A DNA stretch of 64,000 nt from Frankia sp. AiPa1 (GTDB taxonomy: Bacteria; Actinomycetota; Actinomycetes; Frankiales; Frankiaceae). Shown here piece by piece: positions 16,591-26,048 of the stretch; the stretch's first letter is position 1, and each line of letters begins with the position of its first letter. Where the stretch lies: assembly GCF_023243075.1 (NCBI RefSeq), contig NZ_JALKFZ020000034.1, positions 28,180 to 92,179 of the forward strand, read 5' to 3'. A model generated the notes under the pieces. That model did not search any database. It was not told the origin of the DNA and saw only the letters and a program-made list of their open reading frames with translations. Made by a program: the position numbers and the translations under genes.

Positions 16591-18978
16591 TCAGGCCCTC
16601 AGCGGCCGATGCGCCGAGGTGAAGCTCTCCGTGAGCCACTCCAGATCCGCCTGATCGCTGGCCCGGGCTGCCGCCTCGTCGGTGAAGAGCGTGTCGGTCT
16701 TGTGGAGGATGAGAGTGTAAGGGCGGCCCAGCCGCCGGGTGACGTGGCTGACGGGCAGTTCGGCTGTGTCGATGCGGGAGTGGACATGCTGCCTGCCCCC
16801 CTTGGCGAGCGGCCATTCGAGGGTGCGCTGGTCCGGGTCCGCCAGGAACGCGCGCAGGGTGTCGCACAGGTCGCAGGCGCAGCCGCCGGTGGGCAGCGTG
16901 ATCGACCAGTCGATGGACGTGCGCCGTGGGAGGGCCAGCCGGGCCGACAGCCGCGCCGCGCAGTCCGTGGCCAGGTCGCCGAAGCCTGCCTCGCCGCGGA
17001 GGCCGTCGCCGGGCAGGTCCGTCGCGGCGCGCAGCGCGGGCATTTCCAGCGCGGTGATCGCGTCCGGCTGCTGCCGGAGGTACGCGGCCACCGCGGCCCG
17101 GATGCTGGCCGTCCCGGTCGCGGCGGCGGCCGTCAGCACCGCCGCGAGCGGCCTGCCCAGGTCGTCGAGGCCGCGGTCACGCAGGCGAGGGGACGACGAC
17201 CTGACCGCGATGCCGATGGCCTCGCTGAGCCACCTCCACGCCAGGTCGAGGAGCAGCTGCGCGGTCGTCGCGCCGGCACCGGGCGCGGCGTGCAGCCCCG
17301 CGCACAGGCCGGGCAGCGAGTCCGCCACCCATTGTCTGCGTTCCGGTCCGCGGCCGGCCCAGGTCGACTCGCCCGCGCCGGCCCACGTCCGCAGCAGGCC
17401 GACGGTCCACTGCTGACCGTAGCGGCTGGCGAGCCTTCCGAAGGACGTGACGTCGTCGGCGGTCAGGCTCTCAACCCGGAACGGGCGCAGCAGCATCGCC
17501 GCGGCCGGTGCGTCCGCTACGGCGTCCGCCGTGCGCAGCGCCACACCGAACGTCGCGGAGATCCTGTCCTTGTCCCGCGGCGACCGTGCGCGCAGGGCGC
17601 CGTCCCAGAACGGTTCGAGCGTCGCCGCGGCGGCCCTCGCGCCCGACACGTCGCCCGCCAGCGCCATCTCGGTGAGCGTGTCGAGCGCCCAGGCTGGCGA
17701 TGTCTCGGCCCGGTTGGCGAAGGCCTGCTCGCGGGGCCACACGACGACGGCCGCCCGGTGGTACCAGCGGTCCAGCGTGTTGCCCCAGTTACCCATGTAG
17801 CCCTCGTATTCCGTGGCATAGGGCTCGAGATCGTCCGTCGGCGCCGACGCGCACACCTCGTCGGCGCTGACGGACAGTGAGGTCGCCTCCAACTGGCCGC
17901 CGTGCGGACCGGTCCAGTGCGTGAGCGTGATGTCGACGTCGATCAGCTCCTGGATGTCGTAGTCGGCCGTGCCGTCGACATCCTCGCCGTCCTCATCGTT
18001 CTCGCCATTCTCATCGTCATCCCAGGAGCGCTGTCGGTACCCGTACTCGTCGTCATCCGCGTCGAAGGCACTGTGCGTCGTCTTCACCTCGGCGAGCGCG
18101 AGGACGGCCTCGTACCCCGCCCGTGTGGACGCCGCCCGCAGCAGGGAGGCCCGAGCGGCGTCGGCGCCCTTCAGCGCGCTCCAGCCCAGCGCACGTGGGG
18201 TGTACTCGTGGTCGAGGAGGTAGACGAGGCGGTTCGGCGGGTGTTCCGCGACCGCGGGACGATGGGTGGGCACCGGTGTGCTGAAGTGCTCGCGAAGGAA
18301 ATCGGCGAGTTCGGCGACTGCTCCCTCGTCGCCCTCGGGCAGGTCGGTATCCCCGCGCAGCAGCAGGTTGTAGGTGAGCGCGATCCGGTACCCCGACCGG
18401 ACCTCGCGTACCTCATGCCTGCAGTCGGCGTAGAAGGCGACCAGCGACAGCTCTGCCGTCGACCCCCGGTGAACCGTTCGCTCGTCGAGATGCCGCACCA
18501 CCAGCTCGCCGCCGGTATGACTGGACGGCAGCGTCACCACGAGGGTGCCGATCATCGAGTCATCCTTCTCGCTGTCCTGATGCGCGAGGAAGAACTGGCC
18601 CGGCTCGTACACGAGAAGAGAATGCAGATCGGCGGTCAGTTCGGCGGCGATCGGCAGGCCAAGCTCGTCCTTCGCCGCTGTCAAAATGCCGTTCAGCGCA
18701 TCGTCGTCCCATCGGGCGCGGACGAGGTCCTTCGGGATCTCCCACGTGTCGCGGACGCCCGGGTCAGTCAGAGTCTCCTCACCGCGGCCGAACCGGGCGG
18801 GCTGGCCGAGGCCGAGGAGCGTTCGGGCCTGCGCGGGCGGCACCGGAAACGTGACGGGCCCAATGCCCTCGACCTCGAGGGCCAGCTCATCCGTACTCGC
18901 CGTCAACTCCACGCAGAAGGCGGTCTCCGTATCGCCGCGCAACATCCTCGCCAGCCGGTCACGTGCCACGGTCGCCAT
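16591..18978 (-). CDS. 2-oxoglutarate/Fe(II)-dependent oxygenase, large multidomain
   Basis: A 795-residue protein. Residues about 110-215 form a prolyl-4-hydroxylase-like double-stranded beta helix: His133 and Asp135 in FLAHQDSEK, distal His188 in CRHEV, and Arg198 in SGYRIALTYN for 2OG. An acidic, low-complexity insert (DDDENGENDEDGEDVDG) lies near residue 330. The remaining 400 residues are helical and unrecognised, and include a Cys cluster (GGCACDLC) near residue 720. The ATG at 18978 fits the domain; the open frame extends further upstream but only as antisense to a flavodoxin fragment. Likely hydroxylates a protein or peptide; the target is unknown. Confidence 0.75.
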   Translation of the reverse strand: MATVARDRLARMLRGDTETAFCVELTASTDELALEVEGIGPVTFPVPPAQARTLLGLGQPARFGRGEETLTDPGVRDTWEIPKDLVRARWDDDALNGILTAAKDELGLPIAAELTADLHSLLVYEPGQFFLAHQDSEKDDSMIGTLVVTLPSSHTGGELVVRHLDERTVHRGSTAELSLVAFYADCRHEVREVRSGYRIALTYNLLLRGDTDLPEGDEGAVAELADFLREHFSTPVPTHRPAVAEHPPNRLVYLLDHEYTPRALGWSALKGADAARASLLRAASTRAGYEAVLALAEVKTTHSAFDADDDEYGYRQRSWDDDENGENDEDGEDVDGTADYDIQELIDVDITLTHWTGPHGGQLEATSLSVSADEVCASAPTDDLEPYATEYEGYMGNWGNTLDRWYHRAAVVVWPREQAFANRAETSPAWALDTLTEMALAGDVSGARAAAATLEPFWDGALRARSPRDKDRISATFGVALRTADAVADAPAAAMLLRPFRVESLTADDVTSFGRLASRYGQQWTVGLLRTWAGAGESTWAGRGPERRQWVADSLPGLCAGLHAAPGAGATTAQLLLDLAWRWLSEAIGIAVRSSSPRLRDRGLDDLGRPLAAVLTAAAATGTASIRAAVAAYLRQQPDAITALEMPALRAATDLPGDGLRGEAGFGDLATDCAARLSARLALPRRTSIDWSITLPTGGCACDLCDTLRAFLADPDQRTLEWPLAKGGRQHVHSRIDTAELPVSHVTRRLGRPYTLILHKTDTLFTDEAAARASDQADLEWLTESFTSAHRPLRA

Positions 18979-19186
18979 CGTCCGTGTCCCTCCGCGTCTT
19001 TGCGTTCCCGCCCTGAGCGGCATCGTCAGGCAGGAATCTAGAGGGAGCCGCCGACCAGGCCGGAAGCGGTGTGGGCTCGACCCCGCCCGGCATCGCGTCG
19101 CGGAGACCCACCGGCGGTGGACGTCGCGCCGATGCCGGACGGAGCGGAGAGCTCCATGCGTGTCCATGCGTCGGCCGGGCCACAGC

Positions 19187-19649
19187 ATGGCCGCGATGCC
19201 AGCTCTCCTGATCGTCCACCACACGCCGTCGCCGACGATGCAGGCGATGCTGGAGGCGGTCCTCGCCGGCGCGCGAGACGACGCGATCGAGGGTGTGGAT
19301 GTGGTCTCGTGCGGCCGGCGCTGGCCGCGACCGCGGTCGACGTGCTCGCCGCTGACGGCTACCTGCTCGGCACCCCGGCCAACATCGGCTATATGTCCGG
19401 GGCTTGAGACACTTCTTCGACCAAGCCTATTACCCGGTCTTGGAAGCTACGGTGGGCCGCCCCTACGCCCTGTACGTGCATGGCAACAACGACACCACCG
19501 GCGCCGTCCGGGCCGTCGAGTCGATTGCGACCGGCCTGCGCTGGAAGCGACTGCGGGAACCGGTGACGGTGATCGGTACACCCGAGGCGAAGGACCGGGA
19601 AGCATGCTGGGAACTGGGCGCCACCACGGCCGCGAGCCTGATGCCGTAG
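19187..19649 (+). pseudogene. Flavodoxin-like gene, double-frameshift copy C
   Basis: This region aligns over its full length with copy A but is 463 bases long instead of 462. A 2-bp insertion after the codons for GVDVV (near 19308) and a 1-bp deletion in the GALKHF codons (near 19406, producing GGGGCTTGAG) split it across three frames: ALLIVHHTPSPTMQAML, then ALAATAVDVLAADGYLLGTP, then HFFDQAYYPVLEATVGRPYA. The second lesion falls at the internal position where other copies are broken. Confidence 0.88.
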
Positions 19650-19969
19650 CTCGCTGGCCTGCGCCTAAGGACCGTGGGTCGTTCGCCCAAGACCCACATA
19701 GGAACGTCACCAAGAGCGAGGACCTTGTGATCAGAGTTCGGCACACCTTTCGCACCAGAGCTGGACAGGCCAGCGTGCCTGCGGACCTTGAGTAGCGACT
19801 CGGCCGGGAGATCAGCCAAAACGTGCGGGGCGAGATATGCCTCCGTAGCGAGCATGGCGCCGACCTGCTGTGACCTGGCCTTCCGCTTGTACGGAGGTCC
19901 ACGCCTGATCATCGCTGACGTCGGAGCGGAGGACTCGCGAGGTCAGGTCCTTGGGCCGAGGTGAGAGCA
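19650..19969. other. Spacer with no recognised gene
   Basis: A minus-strand frame ending in the flavodoxin pseudogene (AMLATEAYLAPHVLADLPAE) looks partly protein-like but belongs to no family I can name. I see no RNA gene. Confidence 0.3.
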
Positions 19970-21559
19970 TCAGATTCGCACCACCGTGATGGTGCGCCCG
20001 CTCGGGCTGGTGGCGGTCTGGGCGCCCATCTCGGTGCCGACGCGTTTGCGTTCGGCGGGCCGCTGATCGAAGATCACGAGGTGGCCGGTGGGGAGACCGA
20101 GGCGTAGCAGGTAGCCGTCGAGTTGGCTGATGCCAGCCTGGGTCGGATCGGCGTCCCCGGGGCGGTGGGTCTTGACCTCCAATGCCTCGCGCTGGACGGC
20201 GGGTTTGCCGTCGGGCCCGGTGTGACTCCAGCGGACGAGTAGATCCATGGCGCCACGGCCCACGCCGTACTCACGGTCGACGAAGCCGCTGCCATTGATG
20301 GCGCGGTCGAGGTATCCGAGCAGCGTGACGTGGGGGGTCACCTCGCGGTAGGGTTCGTCGGCCTTGAGGACGTCCTCGGTCCGGTGCCAGAACTCGGTGA
20401 AGCGGGCGAGTAGTCCGGGTAGGTCAAGGCGCCCGTCAGCCAGGACAAACGAACGCGGTTGCGGCGCACCGGTCACGCCGTCGAACAGGCCGTCGGCGAG
20501 AACTCGTGTGATCACATTGCGGTAGATCGGGTTGGAGATCTCGACCGTCGACGCGGTCCGTCGGATCAGGCCGAGGTCGGTGGTGTACGCGAGGTCGTCG
20601 GAGAACGGGTCGAACCTGACTTCCGTGCCGGCGAGGATCGGCTCGATGATCCGCCGGACGCGGGGGTCACGGAGCCGGTCGAGCAGGGAGTCCAGGTGGG
20701 TCTCCCGCGCGACGATGAGCCGCTCGTCGGCCTCGTCGACGTGGTCGGCGGTGATCGTCGTCGTCGTGGGGACCTTCATGCGGTCGACGATCTCGTAGGC
20801 GAGGGCGTTGACCAGCCACGGCTGCCCCATCGTCAGCGCGTAGGCGTACTCCACGGCCTGGGGGGTGAACTCCTGGCCGGTGTCGGCGGTGTGCTGCCCG
20901 TAGAGGACACGGACCTCGTCGAGGGTGAAGTCGCTCAGCCGTAGCGACGTCACCTTGATGTTGAACGGGCTAGGTGAGGTGAGCCGGGTCGGATCACCTC
21001 CTGAGGCGACCTTGTAATCGCGGACGTCGCGCAGGCCGCAGAGGGCGATCGACGAGGGGAAGCCGGCCGGCCGTCGGCGGTAGCCGTCGCGCACCTGGCC
21101 GAGGACGCTGAGCAGCGTGCGCCCGGACAGTGCGTCGATCTCGTCGAGGAACAGCACCAGGGGACGTGGACAAGCCCGCGCCCACGCGCCGAAAGCGGCT
21201 GCGAGCAGGCTCTCGTCCCAGGCGTCCGGCCAGGCCGACGGGCGCAGGTCGGCCGGCAGGTAGTCCTCCGCCGCTTCCCTGGCGAGGCCGAGGATTGCTC
21301 TGGTAGCCGCGCCGACGTCGTCGGGCCAGGAGCGTCCGGCCTCCAACGACAGCACGACCGCCGCGTAGCGACCACTCGCGGTCAGGTCCGTGGCGAGCGC
21401 CTGTAGCGCCGTCGTCTTGCCGGTCTGGCGCGGGGCATGCAGGACGAAGTAGTCCTCCCTGGCCACCAGGTCGGGCACCTCGGGAAGCCGCGCGGACGCC
21501 GGGATCATGAAGTGCTTGCCAGGCAAGCACGGCCCGGCCGTGCCGAACTTGCGAGCCAC
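19970..21559 (-). CDS. AAA-type ATPase with C-terminal nuclease-like domain
   Basis: A P-loop ATPase of the AAA-ATPase-like/DUF group found with accessory elements. Walker A is APRQTGKTTAL, Walker B LVLFLDEID, with a sensor-like SIALCGLRDV. The C-terminal part (LLVRWSHTGPDGK; REALEVKTHRPGD) resembles a PD-(D/E)xK-type core, as in relatives that cleave or process DNA. Start: GTG at 21559 (VARKFGTAGPC), supported by the same start context in two remnants elsewhere; the open frame extends to 21835 without recognisable protein. The homology between copies extends about 60 bases upstream of this start, so the promoter region travelled with the gene. Shards are at 28690 and 44944. Confidence 0.75.
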   Translation of the reverse strand: MARKFGTAGPCLPGKHFMIPASARLPEVPDLVAREDYFVLHAPRQTGKTTALQALATDLTASGRYAAVVLSLEAGRSWPDDVGAATRAILGLAREAAEDYLPADLRPSAWPDAWDESLLAAAFGAWARACPRPLVLFLDEIDALSGRTLLSVLGQVRDGYRRRPAGFPSSIALCGLRDVRDYKVASGGDPTRLTSPSPFNIKVTSLRLSDFTLDEVRVLYGQHTADTGQEFTPQAVEYAYALTMGQPWLVNALAYEIVDRMKVPTTTTITADHVDEADERLIVARETHLDSLLDRLRDPRVRRIIEPILAGTEVRFDPFSDDLAYTTDLGLIRRTASTVEISNPIYRNVITRVLADGLFDGVTGAPQPRSFVLADGRLDLPGLLARFTEFWHRTEDVLKADEPYREVTPHVTLLGYLDRAINGSGFVDREYGVGRGAMDLLVRWSHTGPDGKPAVQREALEVKTHRPGDADPTQAGISQLDGYLLRLGLPTGHLVIFDQRPAERKRVGTEMGAQTATSPSGRTITVVRI

Positions 21560-21883
21560 CACCCACCATCCCTCCCGGCCACGCGCCACTGATCGCAACT
21601 CTACGGAATCCCAGGCGAACGTCGGCTCGCGGTCGCATGGTCCACCGCCGGACGGCCGAGGCCGCGGTAGGGATCGACGAGGACGAAGCCAGGTTCGGTA
21701 GTCGGATGAGCCGCGGGTAGCCGTCCGCGGCGAACTCCACCAGTTGGAGTTAGGACTCGACGATCTCGCCGAACAGCCGCTGTCCGTTGCGTACGACGAC
21801 GAGTTCCCGTGCTCCGCGCGCCTCGGGTATGTCACCCTGGTTCTGGGATACCCGTGGATCGCGGACGGGAGACAGGGCGCCGA

Positions 21884-22500
21884 GTGACGGTTTCGGGGGG
21901 CCGATGGGTACTCGCCTACGAATACGACAGCGTGCAGTGCTGCGTGCCTCGGGTCGCACGGGTTGGCGTCGGACAGTCACTGACAGCCGGCCGTCGGGGT
22001 CACCTACCCCTCGGTGTCGTCGTCAGTAACCACGGTGTCTCTCGGATCGCGCTTGAGGTGACCGCGACCGAGCAGGGCTGGCACGTCAACGTCCTGAACA
22101 CGAACGGCGCGGTTATCTGCCCTTGGGGGCAGGCGGCCACACTGATCAGGCGGGGTCCGCGCAGCGTGGCCGGGCCACGGGTAGCCGTCCTGGTACTGAG
22201 CGACCCACGTGGCGGGCGGGGAGATGCCGGGAGCACGCCAGACCGCTGGGTCGCCGACCAGGCGGCCCACTGGCTGCTCCTGGAAACGGCGACGAGCCCG
22301 GAGGTGGGGCCGGATACCGCATGGGCCGGTGCACCCACATCGCCCAGATCTGCGAGCAGCGATACCACGACGACCGCTGCGAGCCCGGCGCCGCCTCCTT
22401 TGACTGCGGCACAGGCGGAGGCGCTTCGGCTTACGTTCGCGCATCAGCTGTACTGGCCGCCACGTCCCGCCACCGAACCGCCGACCCTGGACCCTCTCTG
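21884..22500 (+). pseudogene. FHA-like domain protein, 3'-truncated
   Basis: From GTG 21884 the frame shows a forkhead-associated-like region: VVVSNHGVSRIALEVTATEQ and WHVNVLNTNGAVI, resembling the SR-H and N-x-x-G phosphothreonine-binding loops. A Thr/Ala/Pro linker and a short helix (LTAAQAEALRLTFAHQLYWP) follow. The frame then runs into flavodoxin sequence at 22501 and continues as noise. The end of the gene has been lost. Confidence 0.45.
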
Positions 22501-23427
22501 CGTTCCTTCGAGTCGATCGCGACCGGTCTGCGCTGGACACGCCTGCGCGACCCGGTCACCATTCGATCGTCCTTGCGCAAAGCTGTCGAGGTGGTCGAGT
22601 GCCCAGGCCTCAAAGCTGGCGGCGGGGCGTCCGAGGAGCCGGGGCACGTCCTCGGTGAGGACCGCGTTGTGTCCCGCCCGCGCCCACCCGGAGCCGGTGA
22701 CGATGACATCGACGACGGAGCTGTCCAGCCCGGAGGCAATCATCTCGTCGCGTGCCACGTCGAGCGGTAGGTCAATGGTGGTGACCGGGCAGCCGAGCAA
22801 CTTTTCGAGCTGGGCGGCCTGGTCGGGCACGGCCAGCAGGTCCGGGCCTGTGAGGGTGTAGGTCTGGCCCGCGTGCGCGGGGGATACCAGTGCTTCGATG
22901 GCGACCGCGGCCACGTCGCGCGGGTCGATGACGCCCTGCCTGCCGTTCCCCGTCAGGTTGCGTACCGGGCTTCCGGATCTGATCGCCAGGGCCCAGTCCA
23001 GGGTGTTCGACGCGAAGGCGGATGGCCGCAGCACCGTCCAGGCGATGCCACTGGTTTGCACAGCCCGCTCCGCCTGCTGGTGCCATGCGCCCACTGTCCT
23101 GCCATGGTCGTCGGTCTCGCCGGTCCCGATGGCTGAGAGTTTCACCACTCTGCGCACGCCGGCCGCGACGGCGGCTTCGAGCAGGGCTAGGTCGTGGTGG
23201 GGCGAGGGTGATGCTGGCGCCGTCAGCAGGAATACGCTCTCGACGTCGTCGACCGCCGCGTAAAGCGACGCGGAGTCATCGAAGTCGGCCCGCGCGATGT
23301 CCACACCGAGCGAGGCGGGAACGTTCGCGGGATTGCGCGTCATCGCGCGGACCGCCGCGCCGCGGGCGACCAGAAGCCGGACGACTTCGCTACCGACGGT
23401 GCCGGTGGCACCGGTGACAAGGATCAT
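22444..23427 (-). CDS. NmrA-like NAD(P)H-binding oxidoreductase
   Basis: An atypical short-chain dehydrogenase. The nucleotide loop GATGTVGSEVVRLL is at residues 6-19, with RAMTRNP and DFDDSASLYAAVDDVE typical of NmrA/quinone-sensing reductases. The ATG at 23427 begins MILVTGATG. The natural C-terminus should lie near LDHLDSF, as in the related fragment at 25216 that stops at LDHLDAFTGPRST. Here the frame reads on about 35 residues through antisense flavodoxin sequence to 22444, so the tail is new. It is divergent from an AraC regulator at 23537, its probable controller. Confidence 0.85.
   Translation of the reverse strand: MILVTGATGTVGSEVVRLLVARGAAVRAMTRNPANVPASLGVDIARADFDDSASLYAAVDDVESVFLLTAPASPSPHHDLALLEAAVAAGVRRVVKLSAIGTGETDDHGRTVGAWHQQAERAVQTSGIAWTVLRPSAFASNTLDWALAIRSGSPVRNLTGNGRQGVIDPRDVAAVAIEALVSPAHAGQTYTLTGPDLLAVPDQAAQLEKLLGCPVTTIDLPLDVARDEMIASGLDSSVVDVIVTGSGWARAGHNAVLTEDVPRLLGRPAASFEAWALDHLDSFAQGRSNGDRVAQACPAQTGRDRLEGTQRGSRVGGSVAGRGGQYS
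22501..22563 (+). pseudogene. Flavodoxin-like gene, internal shard (copy D)
   Basis: It encodes SFESIATGLRWTRLRDPVTI, matching AVESIATGLRWKRLREPVTV of copy C. Both ends are cut; it joins a truncated FHA-like gene to the tail of the NmrA-like gene. Confidence 0.75.
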
Positions 23428-23536
23428 GTGGGCAACGGTGCCAGTGGGCAGACGGTGGCGGATAGGACGTTTCGGCACGCCCTGTCGGCCATGCCACCGG
23501 GCCGCTCACCACGGACAGGCTTCTATCGTGGGGTCG

Positions 23537-24328
23537 GTGGTGAATGACGACTCGGAACGCATCATCCCGCTGCCGGTCGGGTTGCGGCCATGGATCTCGC
23601 AACTGAGCGTCGCCGCGTCCGGCGGCGAACCTGCGCACCCCGTCCGCGCCGAGGCTCCGGACGCCACGACGGCTCTGGTCGTACGTGCGACCAGTGATCG
23701 CACTGAACTCGTGGTCATGGGGCCTCGTACGCGCGCCGAATATTTCGAGGTGAGCCGGGTGCCGTTCTGCGTCAAGATGCGAATGCAGCTCGGCCGGGCT
23801 CAGTCGCTGCTGGGCGTTCCCCTGAGCGGACTCGTCGACCGAGTCGTCCCAATAGGCGATTTGTGGGGTGTGACAGGTGATCGGCTCGTCGATGATCTGT
23901 CCAACGTCGAGTCAGATCCCACCGCAGTCGTCGGACTACTTGCCGCTACGCTGATGGACCGAGTGCGGACTCGGTCGCGTCACGACCTGGCTCGTGATGA
24001 ACTCGTGCGCAGCGCTACCCTCGCCCTGACCTCCCTGACCAGCCCTGGACCGCGGGTTCAGCCAACAGCTCGGCGTCTGAAGGTCAGCGAGCGACACCTG
24101 CGTTCCCTCTTCACCGACGCCGTCGGCATTCCACCCAAACACGTCGCCCGCATTGCGCGGACACGGCATGTGCTCGCGGGCGCCAGCCATCAGTCCCTTG
24201 CCCGGCTCGCCGCCGAAGCAGGCTACTACGACCAGTCCCACATGACCGCCGAGTTCCGCCGCATGATGGGAACCTCTCCCAGAGCCTTCGTCGCCGGGCA
24301 ACTGCCCGCCGCCGCGCCCTGCCATTAA
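23537..24328 (+). CDS. AraC-family transcriptional regulator
   Basis: A regulator with an N-terminal ligand-sensing region (ELVVMGPRTRAEYFEV; QSLLGVPLSGLVDRVVPI) like DUF6597/AraC regulators, and a C-terminal AraC domain (ARRLKVSERHLRSLF; LARLAAEAGYYDQSHMTAEF; FRRMMGTSPRAF). Tandem GTG codons at 23537/23540 are the likely start. Divergent from the NmrA-like oxidoreductase across 109 bases, which suggests direct control of that gene. Confidence 0.85.
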   Translation: MVNDDSERIIPLPVGLRPWISQLSVAASGGEPAHPVRAEAPDATTALVVRATSDRTELVVMGPRTRAEYFEVSRVPFCVKMRMQLGRAQSLLGVPLSGLVDRVVPIGDLWGVTGDRLVDDLSNVESDPTAVVGLLAATLMDRVRTRSRHDLARDELVRSATLALTSLTSPGPRVQPTARRLKVSERHLRSLFTDAVGIPPKHVARIARTRHVLAGASHQSLARLAAEAGYYDQSHMTAEFRRMMGTSPRAFVAGQLPAAAPCH

Positions 24329-24485
24329 GGGCTCTTCGTACTCGGCTTGCGTCCGCGATTGGCTGAGCACGTTGCGCAACGAAGTGCCATGACGTTGCGT
24401 GACCGTCCTGGGAGTGTGAAACAAGAGGGGAGTCGAAATGCTTATGCCCACCATGCGAGCGATACATCATCGCCGCTCCGACCCG

Positions 24486-24731
24486 TCACCCGCCGGCGGT
24501 GTCGGGCATCAGGCTGGCAGCGGTGGTCGCGCCGAGTTCCCAGCAAGCCTCTCGCGCGACGGCGTCCGCCTCGCCGATCACGGACAGCGGGTCGCGCAGG
24601 CGCTTCCATTTCAGTCCGGTCGTGATGGTCTCGACACCCCGGACCGCACCGGTGGTGTCGCTGTTCCCGTGGACGTAGAGCGCGTACGGCCGGCCGACGG
24701 TCGCCTCCAGGCACGAATAGTAGATCTGGTC
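24486..24731 (-). pseudogene. Flavodoxin-like gene, C-terminal half (copy E)
   Basis: The minus strand encodes DQIYYSCLEATVGRPYALYV, GNSDTTGAVRGVETITTGLK and ACWELGATTAASLMPDTAGG before the stop. The sequence starts abruptly at the DQ of the HFFDQ site; nothing flavodoxin-like lies further right, where mazF begins after 85 bases. It is closest to copy A in sequence. Confidence 0.9.
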
Positions 24732-24816
24732 GCGGCGCCCTTGCTAACGTATGGGTAGGGAAAACAAGCGAACAGCGCCCTGTCGGGATGCTAACCGGGC
24801 GGCGGCAGGAGAGCGG

Positions 24817-25149
24817 ATGCGGGCTGGCGAAGTCTGGTGGGTGGATTTCGGCGAACGACGGCCGGTGGTTCTCCTCTCAGCTGAGGGCGAGTCCGGGTTC
24901 CTGGCTATGCAAGTGGTCCCCCCAGCCGGCACCGACCTCGATGGCGTGGCCGCGGAGGTTGCGATTGGAACTCCTGAAGGACTTCCCTTCGAGGGCGTCC
25001 TGCGCGTCGCGTTTCCGCGTCCAGGCGTAGTCCCCTGCACCTGGCTCCTTTCGGTGACCAGAGAGGACCTGGTCGAACGGGTCAGCACCCTGCCGCCAGC
25101 GAAGCTCGCCGAAATCGAGAACCTGGTCCGCCTCGGTAATCCAGCGTAG
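24817..25149 (+). CDS. MazF/PemK-like endoribonuclease toxin (no antitoxin seen)
   Basis: A 110-residue MazF-fold protein: MRAGEVWWVDFGERRPVVLL at the N-terminus, LPFEGVLRVAFPRPG, and the terminal LVERVSTLPPAKLAEIENLV. An AGGAGA ribosome site sits 5 bases before the ATG. Only 85 bases separate it from the broken end of flavodoxin copy E, and no mazE-like gene is on either side. Either the antitoxin was lost with that break or the toxin is inactive; the loop sequences differ from canonical MazF (GERRPVV rather than GSE..K.RPVV). Confidence 0.7.
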   Translation: MRAGEVWWVDFGERRPVVLLSAEGESGFLAMQVVPPAGTDLDGVAAEVAIGTPEGLPFEGVLRVAFPRPGVVPCTWLLSVTREDLVERVSTLPPAKLAEIENLVRLGNPA

Positions 25150-25215
25150 GCAGCGTCAACGGCTTCAGCCGACCGCACGGCTCCGAGGCCGGGGCGGGAC
25201 AGCCGGGTGGTGCCA

Positions 25216-25686
25216 CAGGTGTCCGCTTTCGCGTCGAACACCCTGTACTGGGCCCCAGCGATCAGATCTGGAAACCCGGTGCGCAACCTGACGGGGAACA
25301 GCGGGCAGGGCGTCATCGACCCGCGCGATGTGGCCGCGGTCGCTGTCGAAGCCCTGACCTCCTCCGCGCATGCGGGCCAGACCTACACCCTGACAGGCCC
25401 GGACCCGCTCGCCGTGCCCGACCAAGCCGCCCGGCTCCAACAGCTGCTCGGCAGCCCAGTCACGACTGTCGACGTGCCTCTCGACGTGGCACGCGACGAG
25501 ATGCTCGCCGCCGGAATGGACAGCTCCGCCGTCGACGCCATCATCACCGGCTCCAGGTGGGCGCGGGCGGGACGCAGCGCCGTCCTCACCGACGATGTCG
25601 CCCGGCTCCTGAAACGCCCCGCCACCAGCTTCGAGGCCTGGGCACTCGACCACCTCGACGCCTTCACAGGACCACGATCAACATGA
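25216..25686 (+). pseudogene. NmrA-like oxidoreductase, 5'-truncated duplicate
   Basis: This frame matches the C-terminal half of the NmrA-like protein at 22444-23427: VSAFASNTLYWAPAIRSGNP, VIDPRDVAAVAVEALTS, YTLTGPDPLAVPDQAARLQQ and a proper ending FEAWALDHLDAFTGPRST. The Rossmann N-terminus is absent. It lies about 2 kb from the other copy in inverted orientation, and shows what the C-terminus should be. Confidence 0.88.
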
Positions 25687-25726
25687 TCCCCGAAGCGGGA
25701 GGCCATCCCGCCAGCGTGATCCGCTT

Positions 25727-25980
25727 TCATGCACCCGGCATCAGGCTGGCGGCGGCGGTGGCGGTGGCGCCGAGCTCCCACAGTGCCTCGCGGTCGGCAG
25801 TGTCCGGAGCGCCGATCACCGTCACCGGATCGCGCAGGCGCTTCCAGCGCAGCCCGGTGGCGATCGACTCGATGGCCCGCGCCGCGCCCGTCGTGTCGTT
25901 GTTGCCGTGAACGTAGTAGGCGTAAGGCCGGCCGATCGTCGCCTCGAGCACGGGGTAGTACACGGTGTCGCAGAAGTACC
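25727..25980 (-). pseudogene. Flavodoxin-like gene, C-terminal half (copy F)
   Basis: Encodes YFCDTVYYPVLEATIGRPYA, then HGNNDTTGAARAIESIATGL and WELGATATAAASLMPGA. It begins at the codons corresponding to HFFDQ of copy A; upstream sequence is unrelated and leads to the 3' end of a GlxA-type regulator. Confidence 0.9.
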
Positions 25981-26048
25981 GGAAAGTCGGGTACGTCGGA
26001 TGGCCACGCTACGTGTCCAACGGACTGCCGAACATGAATCCTGCGCCG

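Noticed and set aside
21599..21835. Extended N-terminus of the ATPase gene
   Set aside because: No protein-like conservation. The same region is conserved only as upstream DNA in the shards, and GTG 21559 fits all copies.
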